The position numbers were made by a program, and so were the translations under genes. From contig NC_008048.1 in NCBI RefSeq assembly GCF_000013985.1, forward strand, positions 1,984,001-2,048,000: a stretch of 64,000 nucleotides of DNA, in the 5' to 3' direction. Source of the stretch: Sphingopyxis alaskensis RB2256 (lineage in GTDB: Bacteria; Pseudomonadota; Alphaproteobacteria; Sphingomonadales; Sphingomonadaceae). Numbering within the stretch: position 1 is the stretch's first letter; each line of letters begins with the position of its first letter. Of the stretch, positions 1 through 9,255 are shown in pieces. Below the pieces are notes generated by a model. That model had not been told where the DNA came from, did not search any database, and saw nothing but the letters and a program-made list of their open reading frames with translations.

Positions 1-1057
1 GCTGACCGATCGTCGCCGCCATCGAGGCGGGATTGGCATTATAGCTTTCGTCGATGACGAGGATATGCCCGCCGGGCACCGCGATCCGATGGCGCGCGCC
101 GCGTCCGGTGAGGCCCGGCATTTCGGCAAAGGCAAGCCCCGCCGCGGGAAGGTCGCCGCCGACCGCCTTCACCGCCGCCAGCACCGCGAGCGAATTGGCG
201 ACCCAATGTGCCCCCGCCTGCGCGATGGTGAAGCAAAGGAGCGCGTCCTGCACCTGGGCGGTGACGAGCGAGCCGCCCTTCCCGTCGGGAAGCCAGTCGA
301 CCGCGCGCACGTCGGCGCCCTCGGCCAGCCCGAAGCTGACGATATGCGCCGCATGTTGCTCGGCCTTGGCGCGAAGGCGCGCATAATGCGGGCTGTCGAA
401 GGGGATGATCGCGGTTCCGCCGGGCTCCAGCCCCTCGAAAATCTCGCCCTTTGCGTCGGCAATCGCTTCCTCGCTGCCAAAAAACTCCATGTGCGCGGGC
501 GCGATGGTGGTGACGATGGCGACATGCGGGCGCACGATGCGGGTCAGCGCGGCGAGTTCGCCCGCATGGTTCATCCCCATCTCGAATATGCCGAAATCGG
601 CGGTCGACGGCATCCGCGCGAGGCTCAAGGGAACGCCGACATGATTGTTGTAGCTTTTGACCGAGCGATGCGCCTTGCCGGGCCGGAAGCGGTCGAGCGC
701 CGCGAACAGCGCTTCCTTTGTCCCCGTCTTGCCCGCCGACCCCGTGACGCCGATGATGCGGCCGTGGCTGCGCGCACGCGACGCGGTGCCCAGAGCGTTC
801 AGCGCCGCGGCGCTGTCGGCAACGCGCACATGCGGATGGTCGATCGCCGTTTCGCAGACAATGCCCGCGGCGCCCGCGGCAATCGCCTTGTCGATGAAGC
901 TGTGCCCGTCGGCATTCTCGCCCTTCATCGCGATGAAGAGATCGCCCCTGGTGACTTCGCGCGAATCGAAGGCGACGCCGCTCACGGTGAAATCGGCGCT
1001 GGCGATTCCGCCAGTCGCTTGGGCGATGGTGCGCGCGGTCCAGAGCGGGGTGGTCAT
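1..1057 (-). CDS. murF: UDP-N-acetylmuramoyl-tripeptide--D-alanyl-D-alanine ligase (MurF), 3' end outside window
   Basis: MurF adds the D-Ala-D-Ala dipeptide to UDP-MurNAc-tripeptide in the cytoplasm, the last soluble step of the peptidoglycan precursor. About 352 N-terminal residues are visible and the gene runs off the left edge. The ATP-binding loop GVTGSAGKT lies near residues 105-113, and the N-terminal Mur ligase domain (FDSREV, then RGDLFIAMKGE) is intact. The ATG overlaps the murE stop in an ATGA arrangement, so the two genes are probably translationally coupled. It is the last visible gene of the mra/dcw run. Confidence is high from order and motifs. Confidence 0.95.
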   Translation of the reverse strand, partial: MTTPLWTARTIAQATGGIASADFTVSGVAFDSREVTRGDLFIAMKGENADGHSFIDKAIAAGAAGIVCETAIDHPHVRVADSAAALNALGTASRARSHGRIIGVTGSAGKTGTKEALFAALDRFRPGKAHRSVKSYNNHVGVPLSLARMPSTADFGIFEMGMNHAGELAALTRIVRPHVAIVTTIAPAHMEFFGSEEAIADAKGEIFEGLEPGGTAIIPFDSPHYARLRAKAEQHAAHIVSFGLAEGADVRAVDWLPDGKGGSLVTAQVQDALLCFTIAQAGAHWVANSLAVLAAVKAVGGDLPAAGLAFAEMPGLTGRGARHRIAVPGGHILVIDESYNANPASMAATIGQ

Positions 1058-2493
1058 GCCGCCTCCTCGCGCGCGACGCTCACATCGTCGAAAGGAATGA
1101 CGCGCATGTCGTCGCCGCGCCCGACGATCTGTCCCTGTTCGTGTCCCTTGCCCGCGATGCAGATGATGTCGTCGGCGCGCGCCGCGGCGATGGCGGCGGC
1201 GATGGCGGCGCGGCGGTCGCCGATCACCTGCGCGCCGGGCGCCGCCGCGGCAATCGCGTCGCGAATGACGGCGGGGTCTTCGCCGCGCGGATTGTCGTCG
1301 GTGATGATCAGCAGGTCGGCCTTGGCGGCGGCGACCCGTCCCATCTCCGGCCGCTTCGCCTGATCGCGGTCGCCGCCGGCACCAAAGACGAGGATCAGCC
1401 GGCCGGTGGCGTGCGGGCGCAGCGCGTCGAGCGCCGCCTCGATTGCATCAGGGGTATGCGCATAATCGACATAGATGGGGGCGCCCGACCGTGCGATGGC
1501 GGCCCGTTCGAGCCGCCCGCGCACCGGCTGGAGCCGCGCGAGATTGGCAAGCGTCAGCGCCACGTCGCCGCCCGTCGCGATGACGAGGCCCGCGGCAACG
1601 AGCGCGTTCGCCGCCTGATAGGCGCCGATCAGCGGCAGCGTGACCTTGTGCGTGACATCGCCCGCCGCGATGACGAGCAACTGGCCAAGCTGCGTCGGCG
1701 TGCGCGACACGAGACGCAGCGCCTCGCCCGCCTGCCCGACCGTCAGTACCCGGACATCGCGAGCGCGCGCCGCCTCGATAACCGCCGCCGAATGGGCATC
1801 GTCGGCCCAGACGATGGCCGCGCCGCCCGGCTGGACAACCTCGCGGAACAGCCGCATCTTGGCGGCGAGATAGGCCTCCATCGTCCCGTGATAATCGAGA
1901 TGGTCGTGGCTGAGGTTGGTGAACGCCGCCGCCTTCACCGGAAGCCCTTCGGTGCGATACTGGTCGAGCCCGTGGCTCGATGCCTCGAACGCCGCGTGCG
2001 TCACGCCCTCGACCGCCAGCCCCGACATATTGCTGAGGAAGGTCACGATGTCGGGCGTGGTCAGGCCCGTCGAGGCGCTGTCGACCGACGTGGTGATGCC
2101 GAGTGTGCCGATCGACGCGGCGTTGAAGCCCGCCATGCGCCACAATTGGCGCGTCATTTCGACCGTCGATGTCTTGCCGTTGGTGCCCGTCACCGCAACG
2201 CAGGTTGCCGGAAAGCGATGAAAAAAGCGCGCGGCGATATGCGCAAAGGCGCGGCGCGGATTGGCGTCGGCGACATGGACCGCACCGTCAACCTTCGCGT
2301 CAGGCCGCGCGACGACCGCGACCGCGCCCGCCGCCACCGCGTCGGGAATGAAATCCTCGCCGTTGAACCGTTCACCGACGAAGGCGCCGAAAAGTGTTCC
2401 CGGCGCCACTTTGCGATGATCGATGGCAAGCCCGGTGACGACGGGATTGGGCCCCGCCCAGTCGGCATCGTCCAGCAGCGCGGCGAGACGCAT
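1054..2493 (-). CDS. murE: UDP-N-acetylmuramoyl-tripeptide synthetase, meso-DAP-adding (MurE)
   Basis: MurE is a cytoplasmic ATP-dependent ligase that adds the third stem residue to UDP-MurNAc-L-Ala-D-Glu. The 479-residue length is normal. The ATP loop GTNGKTS is at residues 103-109. The DNPR signature at residues 400-403 is the known meso-diaminopimelate specificity motif, so the third residue is predicted to be meso-DAP. The start codon overlaps the ftsI stop and the stop overlaps the murF start, so this is a tightly coupled operon. Confidence 0.97.
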   Translation of the reverse strand: MRLAALLDDADWAGPNPVVTGLAIDHRKVAPGTLFGAFVGERFNGEDFIPDAVAAGAVAVVARPDAKVDGAVHVADANPRRAFAHIAARFFHRFPATCVAVTGTNGKTSTVEMTRQLWRMAGFNAASIGTLGITTSVDSASTGLTTPDIVTFLSNMSGLAVEGVTHAAFEASSHGLDQYRTEGLPVKAAAFTNLSHDHLDYHGTMEAYLAAKMRLFREVVQPGGAAIVWADDAHSAAVIEAARARDVRVLTVGQAGEALRLVSRTPTQLGQLLVIAAGDVTHKVTLPLIGAYQAANALVAAGLVIATGGDVALTLANLARLQPVRGRLERAAIARSGAPIYVDYAHTPDAIEAALDALRPHATGRLILVFGAGGDRDQAKRPEMGRVAAAKADLLIITDDNPRGEDPAVIRDAIAAAAPGAQVIGDRRAAIAAAIAAARADDIICIAGKGHEQGQIVGRGDDMRVIPFDDVSVAREEAA

Positions 2494-4181
2494 CAGGGCG
2501 CCTCCTCGTTTCTCCGCAGCAACGGGGTGAGTTCGGACACGTCGACGTCGCGGCTCTGGTCAGGGAAGACGCCAAGCATCGGTCCCGCGCGCGTCACGAC
2601 CTTGCGCACCACCGGCGCCGCGGTCCAGCCCGCGGTGCGCTGCCCCGAACTATAGGCGTTGCCCTTCGGCTCGTCGATCATCACGATCACGACATAGCGC
2701 GGATTGTCCATCGGGAAGGCGGCCGCAAAGGTCGAGACGAGCGAGTGGCGGCGATAACCGCCCGCGCCCGGCTTTTCCGCCGATCCGGTCTTGCCGCCGA
2801 CGCGGAACCCCGGCGCGTCCGCCTGTTTGCCAGTGCCGTCGGACACGATCAGGCGAAGCAGCTGGCGCATCCGCGCGCTGGTCGCGGCCTTGAATACGCG
2901 GCGCCCCTGCGGCGGCGCCCTGTCGCCGAGCTTGAGCAGCGTCGCCGGGCGATAGATGCCGCCGTTGACCAGCGCCGCATAGGCGCTGGCGAGATGCAGC
3001 GGCGTCACCGCGATGCCGTGGCCATAGCTGGTCGTCATCGTCGTCACGCGCCCCCAGTGCTTCGGCCACAGCGGGAAGGCGCGCTCTTTCAGCTCGATGT
3101 CGGGGCGTTGGTCGAAATGAAGGGCGCGGAACAGTTTTTCCAGCGGCTCGCGGCCCATATCATCGGCAATGCGCGCGGTTGCGATATTCGAGCTTTCGAT
3201 CAGCGTTTCGGGCACATTGTACCAGCGCCCCGGATGGCTGTCGCGAATGCGGAAACCGGCGATCGGCAGCGGCGCCGACGCATCGTAGCGGCGCGCCATG
3301 TTCGTCACCGTCCCATTGTCGATCGCGGCGCCAATCGACAATGGCTTGAAGGTCGAACCCAGCTCGTAAAGATTATAGGTGACGGCATTGCGCCGCGTCG
3401 TCGGGTCGCTGCCGGTGAGCTTGTTGGGATTAAAGGTCGGCAGCGACGTCATCGCCGCCACCTCGCCGGTGTGGACGTCGAGGATGACGCCGGCGCCGCC
3501 GATCGCCTCCAGATTGGCGACCGCGGCGCCGAGTTCGCTTTCGAGGACACCCTGAACGCGCGCGTCGATCGACAGCGCCAGCGGCTCGCCGCGCGTCGCC
3601 TTGTCGATCAGCCGTTGGTCGAACGCGCCCTCGACGCCGGTGACGCCATGCCCTTCGGCATTGGTAAAGCCGAGCACATGCGCCGCAAGCGTCAGCTGCG
3701 GGTAAAGCCGCTCCTTTTCGCGCGGGAAATCGAAACCGACATCGCCGATCGCGTTCACCGCCGCCACCTGGTCGGGAAGCGCGCGGCGGCGGATATAGGT
3801 TGGCCGCGGCCCCGTCAGCTTCGCGAGCAAATCGGCGCGCGACATGTCGGGAAAAATCCGGTGCAACTCACCCGCCAGATAATTGCGGTCGTTGAGCAGC
3901 TTCGATGGCACGACGCGGATCGAATAACCGTCGATCGTCCGCGCCAGCGGCACGCCGTTGCGATCGACGATGTCGGCGCGCGCGGGAATGAAGGCGCCCG
4001 CCGATCGCTGCCCCGCAGAGGTGTCGAAGAGCACAAAATAGACAAGCCGCATCGACACAAGGAGAAAAGCCGCCGCGAACAGCAGCATGAGGATCATCAA
4101 ACGCTGTTGCGCGGTCAGCAGGATCTGCTGCCGCACACCGGCGGTACGCACCCGGGTCGGACGGACGACCAGCGTGTTCAT
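2493..4181 (-). CDS. ftsI: Septal peptidoglycan transpeptidase FtsI (PBP3)
   Basis: This is the monofunctional class B penicillin-binding protein that cross-links septal peptidoglycan and is a target of beta-lactams. Of 562 residues, a single membrane segment lies near 28-50, followed by the periplasmic dimerisation domain and the transpeptidase domain. The penicillin-binding motifs are STFK (276-279, nucleophile Ser276), SSN (330-332) and KTG (464-466). It sits between ftsL and murE with overlapping ends, the classic order. The basic N-terminal tail is cytoplasmic. Confidence 0.97.
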   Translation of the reverse strand: MNTLVVRPTRVRTAGVRQQILLTAQQRLMILMLLFAAAFLLVSMRLVYFVLFDTSAGQRSAGAFIPARADIVDRNGVPLARTIDGYSIRVVPSKLLNDRNYLAGELHRIFPDMSRADLLAKLTGPRPTYIRRRALPDQVAAVNAIGDVGFDFPREKERLYPQLTLAAHVLGFTNAEGHGVTGVEGAFDQRLIDKATRGEPLALSIDARVQGVLESELGAAVANLEAIGGAGVILDVHTGEVAAMTSLPTFNPNKLTGSDPTTRRNAVTYNLYELGSTFKPLSIGAAIDNGTVTNMARRYDASAPLPIAGFRIRDSHPGRWYNVPETLIESSNIATARIADDMGREPLEKLFRALHFDQRPDIELKERAFPLWPKHWGRVTTMTTSYGHGIAVTPLHLASAYAALVNGGIYRPATLLKLGDRAPPQGRRVFKAATSARMRQLLRLIVSDGTGKQADAPGFRVGGKTGSAEKPGAGGYRRHSLVSTFAAAFPMDNPRYVVIVMIDEPKGNAYSSGQRTAGWTAAPVVRKVVTRAGPMLGVFPDQSRDVDVSELTPLLRRNEEAP

Positions 4182-4777
4182 CGGGCGGGCTTGCCTCCTG
4201 CCGCTTCGATCGCCGCGTCGCGCTTCAAATCGGCGAGCGTCGATTCGGCGAGCAGCTGGTCCTCGATCATCTTCAATTGCTCGCGGCGGCGCGTCGGCGC
4301 CATCCGCGGCAGCGCGTCGCTGCGAACGCCGCTGTCGACCTGCGCCAGCACGACGGGCTTGGCCGCGGCGACCGCGGGTTTGTCGGCAACCGGGCTGGCC
4401 TTGGGCGCGGCGGGCACCGCGACGGGTGAGACCATCGCCATCAGCACCGGTGCGACCTCGTTCGCGCCGCGCGCCCGCGGCAGGCGGTCAAGCGAGGCGA
4501 GCTGGCGCTCGCTCGCCAGATATTGCCCGGCATCGGGCGCCGAATAGCCAAAGGCCTCGGCATTCCACTGTTCGAGCTGGCGCATCGATGCGCGCACCGC
4601 GAGTTCGGATTCAAGGTAGCGGATATTGTCGCGCGCGCGGTCGATCTCGCGCTCGACGCGCGTGAGTTCGCTGCGCGTCGCCGCAACCTTGAGCGACACG
4701 GGATAAAGCATCATCGCAAAGAGGAGCACCAGCAGGACCAGACCGATCCCCTGCAGCTTGCGGGCCGCCATCAGCAT
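4178..4777 (-). CDS. ftsL: Cell division protein FtsL-like
   Basis: FtsL is a small bitopic divisome protein that works with FtsB and FtsQ to activate FtsWI. The 199-residue product has a hydrophobic segment at about 10-28 and then a likely coiled coil (about 30-70) rich in E, R and L, as in the family. A low-complexity Ala/Pro/Val C-terminal half makes it longer than enterobacterial FtsL. The ATG at 4777 has an AGGAGG seven bases upstream, inside the end of rsmH. A second in-frame ATG at 4771 overlaps the rsmH stop. FtsL diverges greatly in sequence, so the assignment rests on topology and position between rsmH and ftsI. Confidence 0.85.
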   Translation of the reverse strand: MLMAARKLQGIGLVLLVLLFAMMLYPVSLKVAATRSELTRVEREIDRARDNIRYLESELAVRASMRQLEQWNAEAFGYSAPDAGQYLASERQLASLDRLPRARGANEVAPVLMAMVSPVAVPAAPKASPVADKPAVAAAKPVVLAQVDSGVRSDALPRMAPTRRREQLKMIEDQLLAESTLADLKRDAAIEAAGGKPAR

Positions 4778-5748
4778 GACATTGCCTCCTTCATCGAATT
4801 GCCCGGCCAGGCCGGCGCCGCGGTGCGCACGGCGCTGCGCAGCGTCGCCGAGCGCGCGCGCGGATTGCGCGCCTCTTCGGCCTTGCCCGGCCGCACCTTG
4901 CGCGCCGGGGTTTCAAAGGTTGCGGCGCGCGCGGCGGCGGTCGGCGCGGGCCGGTGGCGCGATCCCGCGGCGTCGCCGCCGCTGCGTTCGCGCAGGAAGT
5001 GCTTGACGATCCGGTCCTCGGTGCTGTGAAAGCTGACGACTGCGAGCCGGCCGCCTGGACGCAAGACACGCTCCGCCGCGGCCAAACCCGCGACCAGCTC
5101 GTCGAGTTCGCGGTTGATGTGGATGCGGATGGCCTGAAAACTCTTTGTCGCCGGGTCTTTCGGCGCGCCGGGCGGGTGGCGCAGCGCCTTGCGGACAACA
5201 CTCGCCAGTTCGCTGGTACGCGTCAGCGGGCGCGCCGCGACGATCGCGCGCGCGACGCGCCGCGACTGGCGCTCGTCACCATAATGATAGAGGACATCGG
5301 CAATCTCATATTCGTCGGCGCGGTTGAGCCAGTCGGCGGCGCTTTCGCCTTCCTGCGCCATACGCATGTCGAGCGGGCCGTCCTTCTGGAACGAAAAGCC
5401 GCGCTCGCCCTGGTCGAGCTGCATTGACGAGACGCCGATGTCGAAGGTGATGCCGTCGACCGCATCGATCCCGCGCTCGGCGAGCAGCCGGTCGATCTCG
5501 CCGAAACGGCCGTGGATCAGCGTCAGGCGGCCGTCGGCTTCCGCAACAAGCGCCTCGCCGCCCGCGATCGCGTCGGGGTCGCGGTCGCAGGCAATCACCT
5601 CGGCGCCCGCGGCGAGCATCGCGCGCGTATAGCCGCCCGCGCCGAAGGTCGCATCGACATGACGCTCGCCCGGGGCAATGGCGAGCGCGGCGATGACCTC
5701 ATCAAGCAGGACCGGATCGTGACGGGGATCGCGGGGAAGGTCGGTCAC
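4771..5748 (-). CDS. rsmH: 16S rRNA m4C1402 methyltransferase RsmH (MraW)
   Basis: RsmH N4-methylates C1402 of 16S rRNA in the decoding centre using S-adenosylmethionine. The 325-residue product has the SAM-binding motif [10 protein letters not shown] near residues 32-41, [12 protein letters not shown] in the middle, and [10 protein letters not shown] near the C-terminus. The frame stays open upstream to 5841, but that extension lies inside mraZ. The GTG at 5746-5748 overlaps the mraZ stop (GTGA) and starts the conserved sequence, so I chose it. This is the second gene of the dcw run. Confidence 0.94.
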   Translation of the reverse strand: MTDLPRDPRHDPVLLDEVIAALAIAPGERHVDATFGAGGYTRAMLAAGAEVIACDRDPDAIAGGEALVAEADGRLTLIHGRFGEIDRLLAERGIDAVDGITFDIGVSSMQLDQGERGFSFQKDGPLDMRMAQEGESAADWLNRADEYEIADVLYHYGDERQSRRVARAIVAARPLTRTSELASVVRKALRHPPGAPKDPATKSFQAIRIHINRELDELVAGLAAAERVLRPGGRLAVVSFHSTEDRIVKHFLRERSGGDAAGSRHRPAPTAAARAATFETPARKVRPGKAEEARNPRARSATLRSAVRTAAPAWPGNSMKEAMSC

Positions 5749-6245
5749 TTTCGCCCCTTCCCTTTCGCGGCATCCCATGAGGCGGCAAGCCGCTGGAGCA
5801 CCGGGTCGGCCTCGGCGCATTCGGCGAGCGTCGGCAGCCACCAGATTTCGAGACGGCGGCCCGACCCCACAAAGGCCGTCGCGCCGACATCGCCGACGCG
5901 GTCGCGGTGGATGAAGCTGGGCAGGAATCGACCACTGTCGTCGAGCGTATAAGGCTCGGTATAGCTGAAGCGTTTCTTGAACTCGCTGTCCTCGTCGAAG
6001 TCGAGGTTGCGCAGCCGCGCGGTTTCGCGGTCGCGCTCGATCTCGCCGTTCAGCCGGTCATACTGATCCTGCCCATAGGCGACGAGGCACGGCAGCTTCT
6101 CGTGAAACCCGACCCAGAGCACGCGCTGACCGTCCGCATTGAGGGGCACATTGTTGCGGAACTGCGAGGGGACGGCGATGCGCCCCTTGCCATCGATCGC
6201 GGCGAAATTGGTGCCCGCATATTGGCCGGGCGTCACAATCGCCAT
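5745..6245 (-). CDS. mraZ: Transcriptional regulator MraZ
   Basis: MraZ is an AbrB/SpoVT-fold DNA-binding protein that controls the dcw operon, which it heads. It forms ring oligomers that contact direct repeats at about one-turn spacing. The 166-residue product has the two family repeats, marked by [10 protein letters not shown] near residues 18-27 and [10 protein letters not shown] in the second half. The lysine-rich tail ends just where rsmH begins. The 275-bp upstream region carries a 10-bp-periodic repeat array listed separately. Confidence 0.95.
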   Translation of the reverse strand: MAIVTPGQYAGTNFAAIDGKGRIAVPSQFRNNVPLNADGQRVLWVGFHEKLPCLVAYGQDQYDRLNGEIERDRETARLRNLDFDEDSEFKKRFSYTEPYTLDDSGRFLPSFIHRDRVGDVGATAFVGSGRRLEIWWLPTLAECAEADPVLQRLAASWDAAKGKGRK

Positions 6246-6369
6246 CGCTCTGCCCCCTGCCTCGCGTCACCGGGCATAACTTTCCCGCTTCCGGAATCGC
6301 AGGATTCCGGCTGGTTCGTCACGGGTGGAGAATGCCCCTCTCCGATAATCTGAGTATCAACTATAGATC

Positions 6370-6403
6370 GGGGTGAAAAGGGGTAATTTGGGGCAAGATA
6401 GGG
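6370..6403. promoter_or_regulatory. Candidate MraZ operator: four G-tracts at 10-bp spacing
   Basis: On the plus strand GGGG starts at 6370, 6380 and 6390, with a fourth tract AGGG at 6400-6403; the spacers are A/T-rich. The exact one-turn period matches the known MraZ box architecture (short G-rich half-sites about 10 bp apart). It lies 125-160 bp upstream of the mraZ start. The G-rich strand is opposite to the mraZ coding strand. Binding by MraZ is inferred, not shown. Confidence 0.7.
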
Positions 6404-6483
6404 AATCTAGCCCCCATCTGCCGCAAAATGCCGTCCGAATTGGGCAAATAACGGTCCTGCAGCGCAAGGATGCAGCGTGAAAC

Positions 6484-6507
6484 GGGGTGCCACGGGCATT
6501 TTTGGGG
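6484..6507. promoter_or_regulatory. Possible second G-tract array, 10-bp period
   Basis: Plus-strand G-tracts begin at 6484 (GGGG), 6494 (GGG) and 6504 (GGGG). They share the phase of the 6370 array to within a few bases. They sit between the end of the GldG-like gene and the mraZ promoter region. They may be a weaker second MraZ site or chance in GC-rich DNA. Confidence 0.3.
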
Positions 6508-6520
6508 AAAAAGGTGCGAC

Positions 6521-7684
6521 TCAGCCGACCCGCGCGCGAATCCAGATCGGGCGTAGCGTCGCCTGCCCGGCGCCGGGCCACAGCCGCGCCGCGAGCCACT
6601 CCATGGTATCAGCCTGTCGCAGATGCTCGGCGCCGGGCGCGAGCGGGCGCCACAAGGGAGCGAACAGCAGGTCCGCGTCGCCGACGAGCCACGCCTCGCC
6701 CCTGCCGATCGGGCAATGGGCGACACGATTGTCGACAAAGGCCCGGCATGGTGAAGGAAGCCCGCCGAAACGTCCGGCGCTCGACAGGCGAAGCCGCCTG
6801 TGCCCGACGTCGACCGCGATCGCCGCTTCGTCCTCGGCCGGCGCAGCGGCCAGCGCGATGCCCCAATGATCGAGAAGCGGCGTCAGCAGGCTCGTCACCG
6901 GCGGATTGCGCGGATCGCCCAGCGGATGGCGCGGCGGCCAGCCCGACAGGGCATCGGCCAGGATGACCGCGCGCCCGCCACCGCGCACAAAGGCGTCGAT
7001 CGCAACCAGTTCCCGCGGCGCGAGCGCGCGCGGGTGCGCGATGAGCAGCGTCCCGCCCGGCGGCGGCACATGGTCTGTCAAACTGTCGACGAGCAACACC
7101 GGCCCCAGACGTTTGAGCCGCGCGAGCGCAGGATCGTCATTCGACCCCTCCGCGATCATCGACGTCAGGCTCTCGCCGCCCTGCCAGCGCAGGGGCAAGC
7201 CGGTCAGCATTGTCGCGGCGGGCGTGTCGACAGGCGCGGCCGCAGGCCGATAGAGCACGGCGAGCAGCGCGTGGCCCGCGCCAAACCAGGCGGGGACGAC
7301 AAGCAGGGCCGCAAGCCATGGCAGCGCGCGAACCGACGGGCGCCACCGGACCAGCGCATCGGCAATGAGCGCCGCAACACCGCCCGTCAGCGCCACCAGC
7401 AGCAACTGAAGCGCCGCCGCCGCCCCGGCCAGCGCGAGGGCGAGCGCCGCCTGCACCGCGGCAATCAATGCCAGCGCCAACAGGGTGGTGATTCGCCGGG
7501 CGGATGCGGGATCGCGTCGCTGCCACCAGGCGAGCAACAGCATCGGCGGCGCCAGCAGCGGGACCGCCAGCGCCGGATCGATCCGGCCGAGCAGCGCCTG
7601 CCCGCCCGCCAACCAGGCGAGCGCGATGGTCAGGATCGCAATCGAGCAAGCGCGCAGAAAAGGCCCGCGCAACCCTGCCGTCAC
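6521..7684 (-). CDS. GldG-like / DUF4350-type membrane protein
   Basis: A 387-residue membrane protein with no assigned enzymatic role. About four to five hydrophobic helices fill residues 10-150. A soluble region follows (about 150-360) resembling the ABC-transporter-associated GldG/DUF4350 fold: TLLIAHPRAL, then FVRGGGRAVILAD, then WLVGDADLLF. This resembles a degenerate glutamine-amidotransferase-like fold used as a binding domain. The GTG start overlaps the stop of the upstream gene (GTGA). Family members usually sit beside an ABC ATPase or permease; none is next to it here. Confidence 0.6.
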   Translation of the reverse strand: MTAGLRGPFLRACSIAILTIALAWLAGGQALLGRIDPALAVPLLAPPMLLLAWWQRRDPASARRITTLLALALIAAVQAALALALAGAAAALQLLLVALTGGVAALIADALVRWRPSVRALPWLAALLVVPAWFGAGHALLAVLYRPAAAPVDTPAATMLTGLPLRWQGGESLTSMIAEGSNDDPALARLKRLGPVLLVDSLTDHVPPPGGTLLIAHPRALAPRELVAIDAFVRGGGRAVILADALSGWPPRHPLGDPRNPPVTSLLTPLLDHWGIALAAAPAEDEAAIAVDVGHRRLRLSSAGRFGGLPSPCRAFVDNRVAHCPIGRGEAWLVGDADLLFAPLWRPLAPGAEHLRQADTMEWLAARLWPGAGQATLRPIWIRARVG

Positions 7685-8082
7685 GGCGCCGACTGGCGCG
7701 CGCGCTGAAGTTCGGGATCGGGTTCGAGATCGGGAACGGTCGCCGTCGGCGCCATGGCCTGCGGCACCTTTATCGACGGATCGGCATTTTCGTCCTTCGA
7801 CGACGGCGACACGGGCTGAACGCCCAATTCTTCGAGCGGCGCGCCGCCCGTCTTGTTGTCGCCCGGCATCTTGACGTCGGGGCTCGACGCCTCTTCGGCC
7901 GTCACCTGCTCGCGCGCGCGATCGCCGATCAGCCCGGCCATGCCGACAAGCAGCAATACCGTCAGCACCCCGGCGATGCCGATCTGCAGACGGCGCATCG
8001 TGTCGTGTACCGGCGGTGGCGACGGCGGCGCGGGTTGTTGCCCCGGCGGCGGGGGCGAACCGCTATCGATACGCATGTTCAT
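7681..8082 (-). CDS. Single-pass membrane protein of unknown function
   Basis: A 133-residue protein with a Pro-rich cytoplasmic N-terminus (residues 1-27), one transmembrane helix at about 32-52 (GIAGVLTVLLLVGMAGLIG), and an acidic, Pro/Ala-rich presumably periplasmic tail. No family is recognised. Its ATG overlaps the cysK stop (ATGA), and its stop overlaps the GTG of the GldG-like gene, so the three genes are probably co-transcribed. It may partner the downstream membrane protein; this is inferred from coupling only. Confidence 0.6.
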   Translation of the reverse strand: MNMRIDSGSPPPPGQQPAPPSPPPVHDTMRRLQIGIAGVLTVLLLVGMAGLIGDRAREQVTAEEASSPDVKMPGDNKTGGAPLEELGVQPVSPSSKDENADPSIKVPQAMAPTATVPDLEPDPELQRARQSAP

Positions 8083-9059
8083 CCCTTTGCCTCACCCAGT
8101 CCCCTGGCGGCCAGCCACTCGGGGTTGTAAAGCGTCGAGAGATAGCGAAACCCGCTGTCGCACAAAATGGTTGCGATGCGCTTGCCCGGCCCCAATTGCC
8201 GCGCCAGCGCCATCGCACCCGCGACGTTGATCCCCGACGAGAGACCAAGGCACAGCCCCTCCTCGTCGAGCAGGCGGCGCACGACCGCGAGACCCTCGGC
8301 ATCCGAAATGCGGAACTGCGTGTCGATCGGCGCGCCTTCGAGGTTCGCGGTGATGCGATTCTGCCCGATGCCTTCGGCGACGCTCGATCCCTCGGCTTTC
8401 AGCTCGCCGCACTGGTAATAATTGTAAAGGCCCGCGCCGTGCGGGTCGGTCAGCGCGATGGTGATGGCGGGATCCCTGGCTTTCAGCCCCAGCCCCGTCC
8501 CGGCGATCGTCCCGCCCGTCCCCGCGGCGCAGGTGAAGCCGTCGATCCGCCCCCCCATCTGGGCCCAGATTTCCTCGGCGGTGCCAGAGATATGCGCCTT
8601 GCGGTTGGCGATATTGTCGAACTGGTTGGCCCAGATTGCATTGTCGGTTTCCTCGGCGATGCGGCGCGAGGTGTGAACGAAATGGCCGGGGTTGGCAAAG
8701 GGCGCGGGCGGCACGAGCACCAGCTCGGCACCCAAGGCCCGGATCGTCGCCATCTTCTCGGCGCTCTGATTGTCGGGCATGACGATGATCGTCTTGTAAC
8801 CAAGTGCATTGCCGACGAGCGCAAGCCCGATACCGGTGTTGCCCGCCGTGCCCTCGACGATCGTGCCGCCGGGGCGCAGGCTGCCGGTCGCTTCGGCATC
8901 GCGGACGATATAGAGCGCCGCGCGATCCTTTACCGATCCGCCGGGATTGGCATATTCGCATTTGCCCCAGATTTCGCAGCCGGTCGCTTCGCTGGGGCCC
9001 TTGAGCAGGACGAGCGGCGTGTTGCCGATCAGGTCCAGGCTGGTTCTGGCAATGGTCAT
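8079..9059 (-). CDS. cysK: Cysteine synthase (O-acetylserine sulfhydrylase family)
   Basis: A cytoplasmic fold-type II PLP enzyme predicted to make cysteine from O-acetylserine and sulfide. The 326-residue product has the PLP lysine in GGSVKDRAA (Lys44), the substrate loop EGTAGNTGIG near 69-78 (the usual form has TSGNTG), and the phosphate-binding GTGGTIAG loop. The T-A-G-N variant and a C-terminal tail beyond the usual end place it in an alphaproteobacterial CysK/CBS-like subgroup, so another O-activated serine or homoserine substrate is possible. It heads a three-gene minus-strand unit. No clear ribosome binding site precedes the ATG. Confidence 0.85.
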   Translation of the reverse strand: MTIARTSLDLIGNTPLVLLKGPSEATGCEIWGKCEYANPGGSVKDRAALYIVRDAEATGSLRPGGTIVEGTAGNTGIGLALVGNALGYKTIIVMPDNQSAEKMATIRALGAELVLVPPAPFANPGHFVHTSRRIAEETDNAIWANQFDNIANRKAHISGTAEEIWAQMGGRIDGFTCAAGTGGTIAGTGLGLKARDPAITIALTDPHGAGLYNYYQCGELKAEGSSVAEGIGQNRITANLEGAPIDTQFRISDAEGLAVVRRLLDEEGLCLGLSSGINVAGAMALARQLGPGKRIATILCDSGFRYLSTLYNPEWLAARGLGEAKG

Positions 9060-9193
9060 GCGTCATGATCTAGGGCGGCGTTCCGGACGCCGCAAGACAG
9101 CTTCGCTTGCCTGGCCGATGATCGGCCTTTGTCGACGAACAGCCGTTCGGCGCCGACCAACCGCCGACGGGACGGCTGAACAGGCTTGTCATT

Positions 9194-9217
9194 GTGACAG
9201 TATATCATTACTGGCAC
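9194..9217. promoter_or_regulatory. Inverted-repeat operator candidate upstream of the ZnuD-like receptor
   Basis: The two 9-bp arms GTGACAGTA and TACTGGCAC are separated by TATCAT and pair at 8 of 9 positions. The site ends 39 bp before the receptor start, in a short AT-richer island, where a repressor would block transcription. Zur control would fit the predicted zinc substrate, but the arms do not match a Zur box I can recall with confidence. Confidence 0.45.
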
Positions 9218-9255
9218 TCGGCATCACCCCTAACAGTCAGGATTATGGTCGTCCC

